DNA of 64,000 nt from Trichobilharzia regenti (GCA_944472135.2 OX235270.1:119489842-119553841); one strand, 5' to 3'. Positions 22,924-33,839 are shown, numbered from the stretch's first letter. Numbers and translations: made by a program. Notes: generated by a model not told the origin, from the letters alone.

Positions 22924-25900
22924 TTCACTTAAGCAGAACTCTATAAATATGACTCTGAAGATTAAATATTTAATTATGGATTCAAAACTAATGACAGTAT
23001 CGAAATCAACAACCACTTAAATTGAGTGTATATCGGTCTATGATCCGAATTCGACCAAATAGTCCCACAAATACTGATCACTGAGTGAATTGTAGACACA
23101 TGTAGTAAAAATTGCATTGGTATAGATCTCAGTGTTATTCCGACTGCACTTGTTTGTAAACTTTGGAGTTTCGATGGAGAAAGAAAGACCAAATTTGCAG
23201 TATGAAATGATATTATTCTGTTTCACAGGTTCTCATCAGTTGCAAACTACCTGAAATTACAATGGTTATAGATAACGATATTTCATACTTCAATGTTTGA
23301 AAGGTAACAGAGAAAAAAACATTATAAGGTGAACGTATCGGAAATATAAGCATGCCAATTTTTACTTTAAGTCACCATCAATTTTTATGCTTTCAAAACT
23401 GGAAAAAAGGGGGGAGGTGAGAGAAGATAAAAAACAGAAAAATCTAATAGACAGTGTTAACTTGTACGTCAGCATGGCAACTCAAGTAGATTAAAGTTCA
23501 TCAAATTGAAAACTTGCTTAGTGAGCTGAACTCACTAGTGTGTATGACTAATCAGTGTAGTGAAAGTGATACGGTTACCAAGGTACTGAGAGATGACTAC
23601 ACTTTCTTTCTGTGTGCATAAGTTTAGTTCGAAACGCTTGATTGCAATTGCTTCAGCAAATCCAAATAAATTCTCTGTCCTTTATATGTTTAGTATTTTG
23701 AAGGATATGGAAATCGCGACAAAGCGACCCATATCCACAAATTGTGGTAATTACAATTTGTAAATATCTGCTTCCTTTTAAGCATGAGTTTCTCGGAATA
23801 TGCTCTGAAAGCCAGATAGAGCCCTTCTTTCTGTCCTTCCAATGTTTTTGCTGCCGCAGGTGCACGTAAATTTATAAATGCAGCTGGAGGCATTTGGTCT
23901 TTCTTTCTCTATCGAAACTTATCAAGGGAACAAAATATATGAAATTTCGGAGTTATTACGTCCAAAATAAACTTGTTTAGACCAAACCTAGTTTTCATGC
24001 TTTTTGAGATTGAAATACTTCGCCATTTGTAGTTATATGGGAGATTTAATTAATAATATGATTGTCAGTACAAAATATATTCATAAATGCTTGTCATCAA
24101 AAAGATCAGTCTTAAATGCAACTTCCAAACAACTAAGAGACTTGACAAAATAAGTATTAATTTTGTGATAAGAACAGAAGTTTCTTCACGTGCATTATTA
24201 AATCGTTCGAGCCTTGGTGGGAACAACATCACTCACTTCGGAATGCAGATACATCCACATGATGCGTCCCAAATGGGACAACCAACCAGCCAATTAACCT
24301 CTAATTACATACCCAGACATCGTCGAACCATCTGCACAAGAAGCCGACATGTCAACCTGAGACCGAGCACTTCGGTCCAATCAATCGACGGGAAAATCTT
24401 AAATTGGATTAAATAGGAAATAAAATGTTTACAGGAGATAATGTATATCAGTCGATTTTCAAGGTTTACCACAGTACTTATGTACCTGAAGTTAGTCTGT
24501 TAAGCAATCATACCATTTTGTAATATTTTTTTTCGTTTTCGGAAATATGTTCTTCTTTCATCTGGTAATTAGTTTGATTTTTCGTATTTTACGAAAGCGA
24601 ACCACACAATCCAACAAAGACATTGTTTCTTGATATCCTTATTCTCCTCAATGAATTTGAATAAAGCAAGAACAACGGTTTGTGCAAAATGAGATGGCAC
24701 CATCGTTTATTTCTTCGGTTTTTCATTATCTGCGTGCAGCATGAGAAAACTTTTAGGTTTATTTGAACAACAATGTCAACATACTTCAAAATATCACATA
24801 ATGTCAGTCAACAGGAGACTCCTAGCTTATTAAATAGTGCTCAGAAATTTCACTTATAGAGCTGATACATGAAAGGCTCCAGTTAAAACAAAGAAACAAA
24901 GGCTTGATTACAATGGCAAAGAAGCTGTGTTACAGAGACATGAAGGGAATAAGATGATGAGTAATCAAAAGGTTTAGTAACAATGTAGTGAGTTCGACTC
25001 AAATAACAGAAAGAAACTATAAGCGAAACTACATAATAGCTAAGGGGAAGACGATAAATGCAGAAATTACTTAGTCAAATGGAAGAAGGAGTAAAGACAA
25101 CCAGTTACCACGGTAAGGAAAGACTCATAACAGCTATTTTCTGAATACATATATCGTGTTTCAGACATTTGATAGAGATTGCTTCGACAAACTTTGAGGA
25201 AATTAAACTATTTCGTTTACTGATAATTTCACGGTGTCAGCTACATGACACGTATTGGCAAAATGCCTGGCAATGACTCATTCAGAGCGTTTGTTACCTT
25301 GAGGCATTGTTTTCGGTAACTTTATGTACTATAGCTGTACAGCTGTAATTATATACAATTCGTTTCATGAATGTATCTAGCAGTTTTTGCATTTTAAATA
25401 TATACAGGTTAAGATCATTCTTAAAATTACAAAGATGTGTTTTTACTCCCCACGTAATATCACCTTTCTTCTGTTCTGATACTAACTTCGACAGCAGTTT
25501 AATTCTTAAATACTTTGTTTTACTATGAAACGCCTTATTTATAACTATTCATCCTTATTATACCTGCATTATATTTGATTTAAATCCCACAAGTCTTCGC
25601 AACTTTACACTTATTTTACTAGTTACAATGCTTTTTCAATGTTTAAATTATTGGACACATTTACTAAACAAACTGTGTATAGTTACAATTGTGTAAACTG
25701 AATAAGTGAAGTCATCTAGAGGAGTATCTGCATTCAATCATTCAGATCTATCCATTTGAATCTAATGAGAAAGCAGATGTCACACTCTAAGAGTGACTCG
25801 TTATTTTGATAGTTTTACTTAGTTACACCAGGTGTTTACAGCTTACAAAAATACACTTATGTAAATCATATTTGTTAATTAGTTAATTCACAGTTGTTAT

Positions 25901-26126
25901 TCAGTTCAGAAACTTCTTTTCCACTCTCATTTTCCTCCTTTTTATCTGTTTGTTATATTTAATAAATGTATTAGGTAGTGAAATTAAAGGTGCCACATTT
26001 TGCAAGTTAGCTTAAAGTATTTGTTGTCTTACAAGTGAACACGTTATGTGCAGTGGATTTGATTAGAATAATTATGTTATAACCCCCTGCTTTATTTACA
26101 GGTGATACAGTAATTAACTTTCTATT
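22924..26126. other. Long non-coding stretch, no supported gene
   Basis: Open frames of 60-110 codons occur (for example 24087-24416), without recognisable domains. Around 24840-25140 the sequence is A/G-rich with phrases such as LRNFTYRADT that could be an ancient LINE trace, but this is too weak to call. No RNA gene was seen. Confidence 0.4.
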
Positions 26127-26205
26127 CAAGTATTGGTTTGTAAGGATTTGGCTGATTGGTAACAGGATTTCATCATGAGCTGACATTGGTTAGAGAACCA
26201 GGTTT
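26127..26205 (-). repeat. Sm-alpha-type SINE, 3' fragment
   Basis: The + strand 'gtattggtttgtaaggattt', 'ggctgattggtaacaggatt' and 'catcatgagctgacattggt' is the reverse complement of the 3' end of the SINE body at 13383-13530 and matches 62060-62120. Head and ribozyme are absent. Confidence 0.75.
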
Positions 26206-26240
26206 TCCAATGGTGATGGTGATGATGATGAAATCCTGTT
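26160..26240. repeat. Perfect 16-bp inverted repeat
   Basis: AACAGGATTTCATCAT (about 26160-26175) is repeated as ATGATGAAATCCTGTT (about 26225-26240). The first arm is part of the SINE 3' end, so the second arm may be a remnant of a head-to-head second copy or a rearrangement product. Confidence 0.7.
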
Positions 26241-26629
26241 AGCAATTAACTTTCTGTTTGCCGAACAGATCTTTCACATACGTATTCATTTACTTGGGAA
26301 AAAATATTACAATGACAAACCGATCACATTTTTCTGGCTAGTCTTAAAACCCACAAGATTTAGTTTCATAGATTTATGTTGTTAGCCCGCAAGTGGATGT
26401 AAACTGAATAGTATAAAAACGGAACAATGAACATTTTGTAATGAAGAGGAAATGTTGGACAGATATGCATATTGTTGACATTCATCATTCAATGCTACAA
26501 GCTAGATTGTTGCAAAAATAACTTGCTGATCAACTATCATAGAGGGAAGATTAACTGGCATTTCTTAGTTTCTTTGGTATGTCATATGAAAGAAAATCAT
26601 TACTTCCCTGAATAACCCTCGTTAATTTA

Positions 26630-26826
26630 ATTTATTTATTTTATTTTTTGATCATAACTTGATTCCACACCGTATTTCTTGTACAAGTATGGAATTTGCG
26701 GCATGTGATACCAGCAACCCGAGTTTGCAGGCCATCCATTGATATCAGGTGTGCTTCGGCAGGGCATCGAAACCCCGGACTATGTGTGTGGTCGGCAAGA
26801 GTTCTTACCGCTGTACCACAGACGCA
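26630..26826 (-). repeat. tRNA-headed SINE, family B, old copy
   Basis: It matches the copy at 22733-22923 in the same orientation ('cttgattccacaccgtattt', 'tacaagtatggaatttgcgg', 'tttgcaggccatccattgat', 'taccgctgtaccacagacgc') with many more substitutions. The head is degraded. Confidence 0.75.
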
Positions 26827-27050
26827 CTGCCACTGTTATTTATTTCCTGGCCATTCAAGTGGAACACTGGGATTTTTGAGGCTAAGGGTGTTGAAGCATA
26901 CTAACGTAAGATTTAATACCCACAGCTTCCAGTGTATTCGTTCCACGTAGACAAAAGGCAAAACAAAACGCCAAAATTGGTAGTTCAAATTGCGAAGTAC
27001 ATTTCGAGACCAAATCGGAGAGCGAGATGATTGCTTAACTAGCTGGGGAT

Positions 27051-27350
27051 TGTAGCGGTATATAATTCCCAAAAATTATTGACCACAGCAATCACTCATT
27101 GGATGCTGACCACCACTGTTTAAGTCGACTTGTTTAGCTGAAGGCTTCCGGTCAAGCATCCCCGCCATTTGGTACCTAGTCGTGTCACGTGCACGATCAC
27201 TAGCTAGCTAAGCGTTCGTCTAACGGCTTGTTTTGGCTTCTAAATATATCGCTTGGTTTGGACGATCAATTATTGGCTTTTGCTTTGTCTTTGGTACGCG
27301 AGAATAAATTAATTAGAAGTTGTTGAACGAGATATCCGTCAACCTTTAAA
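27051..27350 (+). repeat. Gypsy 5' LTR
   Basis: Starts TGTAGCGGTATATAATTCC and is nearly identical to 31917-32216. It carries the promoter and processing signals of the element. The exact 3' end is uncertain by a few bases: shared sequence ends at ...GTCAACCTttAAA, and a TG..CA end would be at 27341. Confidence 0.9.
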
Positions 27351-27351
27351 C

Positions 27352-27369
27352 TGGTGAGCCCAACCGCGA
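27352..27369 (+). other. Candidate gypsy primer-binding site
   Basis: TGGTGAGCCCAACCGCGA directly follows the 5' LTR. The leading TGG is what pairs with a tRNA 3' CCA. I cannot name the tRNA. Confidence 0.5.
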
Positions 27370-27463
27370 ACTTCATCCACGATAAATCCGCAGATAACCC
27401 CGGTGAGTTCGTTCCATTTTGTATTTGTTCTTGTACCATATATTATTCGACATAATTTTCGTC

Positions 27464-28291
27464 ATGAGTGATCTTAGTCCCAAGGTCATCCGTATCCGCT
27501 CAACTCCTAAAACCATTCAGCTCGTACCATACTGGCCAGATAATGCTGAAACGTGGTTTCTGCTAGCTGAAGCAGATTTTTGTGAGCATGGGATAACCGA
27601 TCAACGTTCACAGTTACTTGCAGTTATTCACGCCCTACCGCGGGAATTCAGCAAGTACGTAACATCACAGATGTTCAGTCCCGAGGTAAGTAACTCGTAC
27701 GAGTTGCTCAAAGCATCCCTCCTCAGGAGAAACGTTCTCACGGACCGACAACGTCTAGATGAATTATTTCGTAACATCGAGTTAGGAGATCAGTCAGCCG
27801 TGAGCATGCTGACAAGAATGAAAGAAATCGTCGGCCAAAGTCAGTTCGACGAAGGACTATTTAGAGAACTCTTCTTAACCAAGTTGCCACAGTCTGTACA
27901 GACCGTACTTGTGACACTTCAGGGTACTGTAATAGAGGACTTAGCTATTACTGCAGATAGGATTCTAGAAATAACTAAACGGTCTGTTCCCGAAATATGC
28001 TCGATGACTAAGCAGACTTCGAGTAAGGATCCTGCAATGATAGAGTTATGCAACTCCATCCAGCAGATGTTTAGGTCAAACATGCATTCTAAATCCTCCG
28101 ACCGTCGTCCTAAATCTCCTCAACGCAGGAACTCACGTGGTCGATCTAAGTCCAAACCACGTTCACTGAAAAACCCTGACTGGTGCTGGTACCACAACAC
28201 CTATGGCCAAGAAGCGAAGTGTTGCCGTAAGCCTTGTAACTTCGGAAATGTCTCAAAGTCTGTGGGAAACTATCCCGCCGGCACGCGTTAG
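27464..28291 (+). CDS. gag: Gypsy Gag (capsid-nucleocapsid)
   Basis: Starts at ATG 27464 ([10 protein letters not shown]), ~275 aa, ending at TAG 28289-28291. The capsid-like part has the [18 protein letters not shown] opening and [17 protein letters not shown], features of schistosome/insect gypsy Gag. A basic linker ([18 protein letters not shown]) precedes a single Cys/His knuckle, [18 protein letters not shown], where the usual order is Cys-His-Cys-Cys. It packages element RNA into virus-like particles in the cytoplasm. The frame is intact. The last ~9 codons overlap pol, and the slippery heptamer lies inside the overlap. An upstream in-frame extension lacks an ATG, so 27464 is the preferred start. 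Confidence 0.88.
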   Translation: MSDLSPKVIRIRSTPKTIQLVPYWPDNAETWFLLAEADFCEHGITDQRSQLLAVIHALPREFSKYVTSQMFSPEVSNSYELLKASLLRRNVLTDRQRLDELFRNIELGDQSAVSMLTRMKEIVGQSQFDEGLFRELFLTKLPQSVQTVLVTLQGTVIEDLAITADRILEITKRSVPEICSMTKQTSSKDPAMIELCNSIQQMFRSNMHSKSSDRRPKSPQRRNSRGRSKSKPRSLKNPDWCWYHNTYGQEAKCCRKPCNFGNVSKSVGNYPAGTR

Positions 28292-28310
28292 CGGCAACCG
28301 TCGCCGGTGG
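28264..28310 (+). promoter_or_regulatory. Programmed -1 ribosomal frameshift signal (gag-pol)
   Basis: The heptamer GGGAAAC at 28264-28270 is phased G-GGA-AAC in the gag frame, the canonical X-XXY-YYZ slippery form. After a 4-nt spacer, CCGCCGGC (28275-28282) can pair with GCCGGTGG (28303-28310), an 8-bp GC-rich stem with one G-U, and a smaller CGG/CCG hairpin sits inside the loop. A -1 slip leads exactly into the open pol frame (K-L-S-R-R-H-A-L...YLVDTGAEV). The gag stop lies 19 nt downstream. All parts are seen in the sequence; function is inferred. Confidence 0.75.
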
Positions 28311-29192
28311 CACTAGCCGCCTACTTTACATCCATGATGTGATAAGCCAGACTCGATACTTAGTCGACACAGGCGCCGAAGTCAGCGTCCTTCCTGCTAC
28401 AGCAGCAGATCGACAGAAGGAACCTACCTTCAACTTACAGGCTGCAAATGGAAAACCAATCGCAACCTTTGGTAGGAAATACGTCTATCTGAACGTAGGT
28501 TTACGCAAACCTATTCGGTGGATTTTCCTTCTCGCTGACGTTACAATGCCCATCATTGGCACGGACCTACTTAATCATCATGATTTACTCGTAGACGTCC
28601 GCCGAAAACGACTGATTGACAATACTACTAGTCTGTCTATCAAAGGCATCAGCTACATAGGCCCTAGTTTGTCACCCGTTAAGATAAAGGCAATTCTTGA
28701 TCCAACTTTTCAACCTATTGTTGACAAGTATCCGGAACTTAATTGCCCGTCGAACGACCTACCGTGCATAACCAGCAATGTTATGCACCACATCATTACC
28801 ACAGGACAACCTGTGACATCTAAAGCACGACGATTAGCTCCTGACAAACTGAGAATCGCCAGGAATGAATTTGACCATATGCTTACCCTTGGCATCATTC
28901 GACCTTCGAATAGCCCATGGGCATCCCCACTTCATATGGTTCCGAAAAAGGATAGCAACGATTGGCGACCCACCGGTGATTACCGGCGAGTGAATGCCAA
29001 AACAACCCCTGATTGCTACCCGTTGCCTCATATACACGACTTGACGGCAACCTTATCCGGCGCGACTATATTCTCCAAAATCGACTTGGTTAAAGCGTAT
29101 AACCAAATCCCGATGGCAACAGAAGACATCCCGAAAACGGCTATCATTACGCCTTTCGGACTTTTTGAATTTCTACGTATGCCATTCGGTCT
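28271..29192 (+). pseudogene. pol: Gypsy Pol part 1: protease and RT N-terminal half
   Basis: Entered by a -1 shift from gag. The aspartic protease reads [14 protein letters not shown] (active site DTGA) with a later IIGTDLL. RT follows: [46 protein letters not shown] (first catalytic Asp) and [15 protein letters not shown]. The frame then breaks where one C seems to be missing (GGTCTCGGAATGC, expected GGTCTCCGGAATGC). RT copies the element RNA and the protease matures the polyprotein. Everything upstream of the break is intact. Confidence 0.9.
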
Positions 29193-29789
29193 CGGAATGC
29201 AGCCCAAACATTCCAACGCTTCATTGACGAAGTATTTCGCGGTCTCGACTTTGTATACGCATACTTAGACGACTGCCTCATTGCCAGTCCAGACAAGGAA
29301 ACTCACCTTAGGCACTTGGACTTGGCATTTGACAGGTTACGCCAACATGGTGTTACCATTAATATTCAAAAGTGTCAAATCGGTGTTGACTCACTCGACT
29401 TTCTGGGTCACACTATTGACTGCAAGGGCATTCGCCCACTGGCTACTAAGGTCGAGGCTATACTGAACTTTCCAGAGCCACAGACGGTGAAAAGTCTCCG
29501 CACTTTTAACGGCTTAGTAAGTTATTATCGACGCTTTATTCCCAACTGTGCCTCTTTGATTCAGCCATTGACAGACCTCCTTCGAGGGAATAACAAGTCC
29601 ATAGAACTTGACGCGTCTGCTCGAAATGCTTTTACCCAGATTAAAAAAGCTATTGCGAATGCCACACTTCTGATGTATCAGGATCCAACGGCACCGTTAA
29701 GTATCTCGGTTGATGCATCAAACACTGCAATCGGCGCAGTTCTACAACAGCTAGTTGACAATGAGTGGCAACCACTCGCCTTTTTCTCC
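29193..29789 (+). pseudogene. pol: Gypsy Pol part 2: RT catalytic core to RNase H start
   Basis: Continues in the next frame after the one-base loss: [27 protein letters not shown] (the RT catalytic YLDD), FLGHTIDCKGIRP, LRTFNGLVSYYRRFIPN, then the RNase H opening LSISVDASNTAIGAVLQQ and WQPLAFFS. It breaks again near 29789, where CTCCGGCGCC should read CTCCCGGCGCC to continue as [20 protein letters not shown]. The three domains are otherwise complete. Confidence 0.9.
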
Positions 29790-30835
29790 GGCGCCTTCAA
29801 TTAGCTGAAACGAAGTACAGCACATTCGGCAGAGAACTTCTGGCTATGTACTGTGCTATACGACATTTTAGACATTCGGTAGAGGGTCGTGAATTCATAA
29901 TTTTTACGGATCACAAACCTCTGACGTACTCTCTGAACTCACCTTCAGATAAGTATTCACCCAGGGAATCACGACAACTGGATTACGTCTCACAGTTTAC
30001 ATCAGATATTCGCCATGTATCCGGAGTAAACAACACTGTGGCAGATGCCTTGTCGCGCGTTTGTTCCCTCACCCAAATCGACGGCATAGACCTAGTAAAA
30101 CTGGCTCGTCTTCAAAAAGAAGATGCCGAACTTCAACATGAGTTGTCGAAAACAACTCTACAATTAGCTGAGAAACCCTTAGGTATGGGAAGAGATACTA
30201 TTCTATGCGACATTTCCACGAGTACTCCTCGCCCCATCGTGCCTAAAAGTTATCGCCGTAACGTCTTCAATACGTTGCATGGCTTATCTCACCCAGGTAT
30301 TCGAACTACTGTCAAGCTCGTAACTAGTCGGTTTTGTTGGCCTGGCATTAATAAAGAAGTAAGGGAATGGGCACACACGTGCTTAGCTTGTCAAAAGTGC
30401 AAGGTGATAAGACACACCAAAAGCCCACTTGGCACCTTTCTTCTCCCTGACGCTCGTTTCGAACACGTCCATATAGATTTGGTTGGTCCCCTTCCTGAAT
30501 CACATGGATATACTTATATTTTAACTTGCATCGATCGATTCACACGATGGCCGGAAGCAGTACCCATCAAGGATGTATCTGCTGAAACAGTCGCACGCGT
30601 CTTCGTAGAAAGATGGATTGCTAACTTTGGATGCCCATCTTCCATAACAACTGATCGCGGGCGGCAATTCGAAAGTGGCTTATTCTTTGCCCTGACTAAA
30701 ATATTAGGTTGCATGCGATTTCGAACAACAGCCTACCATCCTCAAGCTAATGGTATGGTAGAACGTCTACACAGACAGCTGAAAGCTGGTCTGTCAGCTG
30801 CAAACACCACCCATTGGACTGAATCCCTCCGTTAG
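29790..30835 (+). pseudogene. pol: Gypsy Pol part 3: RNase H and integrase core
   Basis: RNase [47 protein letters not shown]. Integrase zinc finger: HGLSHPG...CLACQKC (H-H-C-C). Core: [22 protein letters not shown] and NGMVERLHR, with exactly 35 residues between the second Asp and the Glu (DD35E). It inserts the cDNA into the genome. A TAG at 30833-30835 results from an apparent one-base loss (CCCTCCGTTAG, expected CCCTCCCGTTAG). Confidence 0.9.
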
Positions 30836-31416
30836 TTCTCCTAGGGATACGAAACGCCTTGAAAACCGATGCTGGTTGTACTAGCGCCGAGCTAGTATAT
30901 GGCACGACACTGCGACTGCCTGGTGAATTTGTTTCTCCCTCGAGCTTCCCACCAGTGGTAGATCACGCTTCATACGTCAGCAGGCTTACAAACGCAATGC
31001 GTTCAGTTAAACCTGCTCCCCTTCGTCCACAGTCCATTGATGTTTTCGTTCATCCGTGTTTGAAAACTTCTTCACATGTATTTGTTCGTCGCGACTCTGT
31101 GCGCAGACCCCTGGAACCCCCATATGACGGACCTTATAAGGTAATTAAACGTTCTGATAAATTCTTTGTCTTGGACAAAAACGGCCGCGAGGACACCGTC
31201 AGCATTGACCGTCTGAAACCGGCTTACTTGGAGGGTAATCCTATTAGCATAGAGCTGAACGTACCCCAAAATCCACAAGTAACAGAAGATCGTGTAGACA
31301 TCGATGAAGTCGCTAGCACAGCGACAGCTACCGAACCTTCTATCGAGCCTCCCAAGAAAACCCGTTCTGGACGCACCGTAAGGTTCCCAGAATATCTGCA
31401 CACTTATTTGACTTAA
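30836..31416 (+). pseudogene. pol: Gypsy Pol part 4: integrase C-terminus
   Basis: After the frame change it reads VLLGIRNALKTDAGCTSAEL and VYGTTLRLPGEFV, typical post-core integrase. Then come VFVRRDSVRRPLEPPYDGPY with VIKRSDKFFVL (the GPY/F motif), VSIDRLKPAYLEG, and a basic tail (KKTRSGRTVRFPEYL) before TAA at 31414. The C-terminal part binds DNA. Intact from the break to the stop. Confidence 0.88.
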
Positions 31417-31916
31417 CGAAGTCGTGTGATTCACGCAACTCACTCGTTTGTGGTACTAACTATTTTTTTTGACGTATAAATTTTTTTTATATACAGTACC
31501 ACCGAACACAAAAATTTTTTTTCAACAGTTCATGTAACATACACAAAAAAATTAATTAGATGTATTTTTTTTCGATGTTCTGAACTTAGCATTATTTTAC
31601 TGTATAGTAAATGCACTCAATTTTTTTTAACCAAAAAGCTGATTTCGTACATTTTCCTCGACATGGTTCTTAGCGTTCTTGTTTTCTTTTCCAGGTGCGA
31701 CGGGCACTGGACGGGAAACAAACGAAGCACGGAATCCAACGAACAACAACAAGGAAGCTATGTACAAACACCCTATTAGCATAGGCAGACAAACCAGTAG
31801 GCATAAGACCAAGCCGCTCGGAAGATTTTTTTCACCCGAAAGGGAACCATCGAGTTTTTTTACTTCCGGCTGGTTCTGTCTTAGGGTCCTCACGACCCCA
31901 CTAGGGGGGAGTGAGC
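31417..31916 (+). other. Gypsy 3' untranslated region with T-runs and polypurine tract
   Basis: Between the pol stop and the 3' LTR there are several runs of seven to nine T and no env-like frame. An 80-codon open frame (31679-31921) runs into the LTR and lacks recognisable features. AGGGGGGAGTGAG (31903-31915) abuts the 3' LTR and is the polypurine tract that primes plus-strand DNA. Confidence 0.7.
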
Positions 31917-32216
31917 TGTAGCGGTAAATAATTCCCCAAAATTATTGACCACAGCAATCACTCATTGGATGCTGACCACCACTGTTTAAGTCGACTTGTT
32001 TAGCTGAAGGCTTCCGGTCAAGCATCCCCGCCATTTGGTACCTAGTCGTGTCACGTGCACGATCACTAGCTAGCTAAGCGTTCGTCTAACGGCTTGTTTT
32101 GGCTTCTAAATATATCGCTTGGTTTGGACGATCAATTATTGGCTTTTGCTTTGTCTTTGGTACGCGAGAATAAATTAATTAGAAGTTGTTGAACGAGATA
32201 TCCGTCAACCTATAAA
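31917..32216 (+). repeat. Gypsy 3' LTR (possibly shared with the next copy)
   Basis: Starts TGTAGCGGTAAATAATTCC and matches 27051-27350 with about three differences. It is followed directly by degraded gypsy gag sequence at 32217, not by a target duplication. Confidence 0.9.
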
Positions 32217-32835
32217 ATATCGTAGTGGACAGTCACTCACGACCTTCGAGTATTGACTCTGAGGTGAGAGATCTATGTAACTATGTTACCCGACTTCTCA
32301 GGTGTAGCATCCCCGCCTTCCACCTGACCACCGTCGAAATTCACTTTATTTTGTCAACTTGCGTGGTCATCGGAAATCCAAACCATGCTCACCTAAGGAT
32401 CACCACTGGTGTTGGCATCACAATACCTATAGCCAGTAAGTTAATAGTTGCCGGAAAGCCTGAAATCTTAGCGTGCATTTAACAATGCTAAATTGTCCAG
32501 CCACCACTTAATAGCAGCGACTGCCCTCTTCATATTCAGGATGTGCTTAATAAAATCCAGTACTCTGCAGACCCAAGTATCAAAGTCAGCGTCCTCCCTC
32601 ATACAGAGGCAGACATCCAAAAGGAACCTACTTTCTGCCTGTGGGCATCGAATGCAAACCCACTGCCGCCTTAGGAAGGCGAAATATTCATCTCAACGTA
32701 AATTTATCAAAATCCATCCATTGGAATTTCCTTCTTGTTAACGTTAAACTACCTACCTAACATTCGTGATCTACTCGTGGATGTCCGCTGCATCTGACGG
32801 ATTAACTGTACCATTAGATTGCCTATTAAAGGCGC
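32217..32835 (+). pseudogene. Older gypsy copy, gag end and protease, left part
   Basis: From ~32245 the text 'ccttcgagtattgactctga..agatctatgtaactatg' aligns with gag of the neighbouring element near 28015-28060. From 32510 to 32835 it aligns with the protease region (28315-28650): 'agtcagcgtcctccctcata' against 'agtcagcgtccttcctgcta', then GGAACCTAC, 'atctactcgtggatgtccgc' and 'ctattaaaggc'. Stops and indels throughout. It is cut at 32835 by the BEL/Pao insertion and resumes at 50338. Confidence 0.82.
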
Positions 32836-33194
32836 TGTCAATGTAGTTGAAGATTGAACGATCAATTCATGGTTGTTTGCTCAAAACCAACTTCCCCAAT
32901 TTTCGCGGAGGCATCAATACGACAGTCATCGTCTTATCGGTCGCTGTTCAGAAAGAAGTCAGCAGAAAACCGTCAGAAGTAATATTGTGATTTATTATTG
33001 TAATATTTGTTCACAGACCTTAGTTATAACATTGTTTATATGTTGGTGCAACAATAAAGAATCCTCGAGTCGCCAATTGGTGTTTTGGTTTTTTCATCCG
33101 TTATTACTAAGCGTTTCTGAGAAACTTCAAGGAACAGCGTGAGCCCGAGCGTAGCAAGAGCTGAGCATTGACGGTTTACGAGACGTGGCTGACA
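32836..33194 (+). repeat. BEL/Pao 5' LTR
   Basis: 359 bp, TGTCAATGTAG...GTGGCTGACA. About five differences from the 3' LTR, clustered around the 'ttagttataacattgttta' stretch. It contains AATAAAGAATCC, a likely polyadenylation signal for element RNA. Confidence 0.92.
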
Positions 33195-33342
33195 GTTTCT
33201 GACGGTACAACGTGAGTTTTTAAACGGTTTTGGACAGTTGGCACGATTTTGGATAGTCACCGCTCATCTTTCCTGGTGCCGGTCAAGTCCTCTTTGAACA
33301 AGCAATATCTGGAACGTTTTTGGAATTTGCTCAAGTTCAACA
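33195..33342 (+). other. BEL/Pao leader between LTR and gag
   Basis: About 150 bp of untranslated leader. It should hold the primer-binding site, but I cannot match a tRNA 3' end by eye. Confidence 0.5.
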
Positions 33343-33839
33343 ATGCCTGGGTCAAAGAAGGGACAGAGTGTCTTGGATGCAAACAGGAAGGTAAGTCATG
33401 GTGACTTGTCTGTTAATTGTAACGATGTGTCTGATGTTAAGCATGACATGGTTGATGTTACTGTTTCGCCGTTCAGGGATAATAGGAACATCAAACTCCC
33501 TAAATTTGAACCACGGTGTTTCGATGGAAACCCGGCTGATTATTTACAGTTTGTAAGGGAAATATGAAATCATGTTGAGTGGTTTTTTATTAAATGATGA
33601 ATTGAAGTTAATGTATTTAATGAGGTATTGCACTGGGGATGCTTCAAGAGCTATACAGTGCTGTAAGCTCATGCCCCCTAATGAGGGATACGCTGAGGCT
33701 ATGAGCATATTACGTCAAAGGTTTGGAAGACCTTCAATGATTGTAAGGAACGTATACGAAGCTGTCAAAGGTAGCGGCAGTCAACTTCAAGCTGACTCCA
33801 AGGCACTTACTGAGTTTTTAGATAATCTTATGACTTATA
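33343..33839 (+). pseudogene. gag: BEL/Pao Gag, N-terminal part
   Basis: Starts at ATG 33343 (MPGSKKGQSV). NIKLPKFEPRCFDGNPADYL with QFVRE is the typical BEL/Pao Gag (DUF1759-type) opening: LPKFxxxxFDGxxxxYxxF. One extra base near 33562 shifts the frame; it continues EIMLSGFLLNDELKLMYLMR, YCTGDASRAI and AMSILRQRFGRPSMI. Then the SR2-like LINE interrupts it after DNLMTY. The sequence resumes in phase at 37386. Confidence 0.88.

Larger units (their letters stand above)
27051..32216 (+). mobile_element. Ty3/gypsy LTR retrotransposon, nearly complete
   Basis: Two ~300-bp LTRs (27051-27350 and 31917-32216) bracket gag, then pol in the gypsy order protease-RT-RNase H-integrase, with a GPY/F-type C-terminus. 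Gag and pol overlap in a -1 arrangement with a slippery heptamer at 28264. Three single-base losses break pol (near 29193, 29789 and 30832); otherwise all catalytic motifs are present. The LTRs differ at only about three positions by eye, so insertion was recent. No target duplication is visible, and the 3' LTR runs straight into an older gypsy gag, which suggests a tandem pair sharing one LTR. Confidence 0.93.

Noticed and set aside
31679..31921. 80-codon open frame after gypsy integrase, possible extra ORF or env
   Set aside because: No signal peptide or membrane segment, it runs into the LTR, and the region is T-run-rich UTR with the polypurine tract.
32873..33142. 89-codon open frame repeated at 50016-50285
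   Set aside because: Both lie inside the two BEL LTRs; duplication is due to the LTR pair, and no protein family fits.
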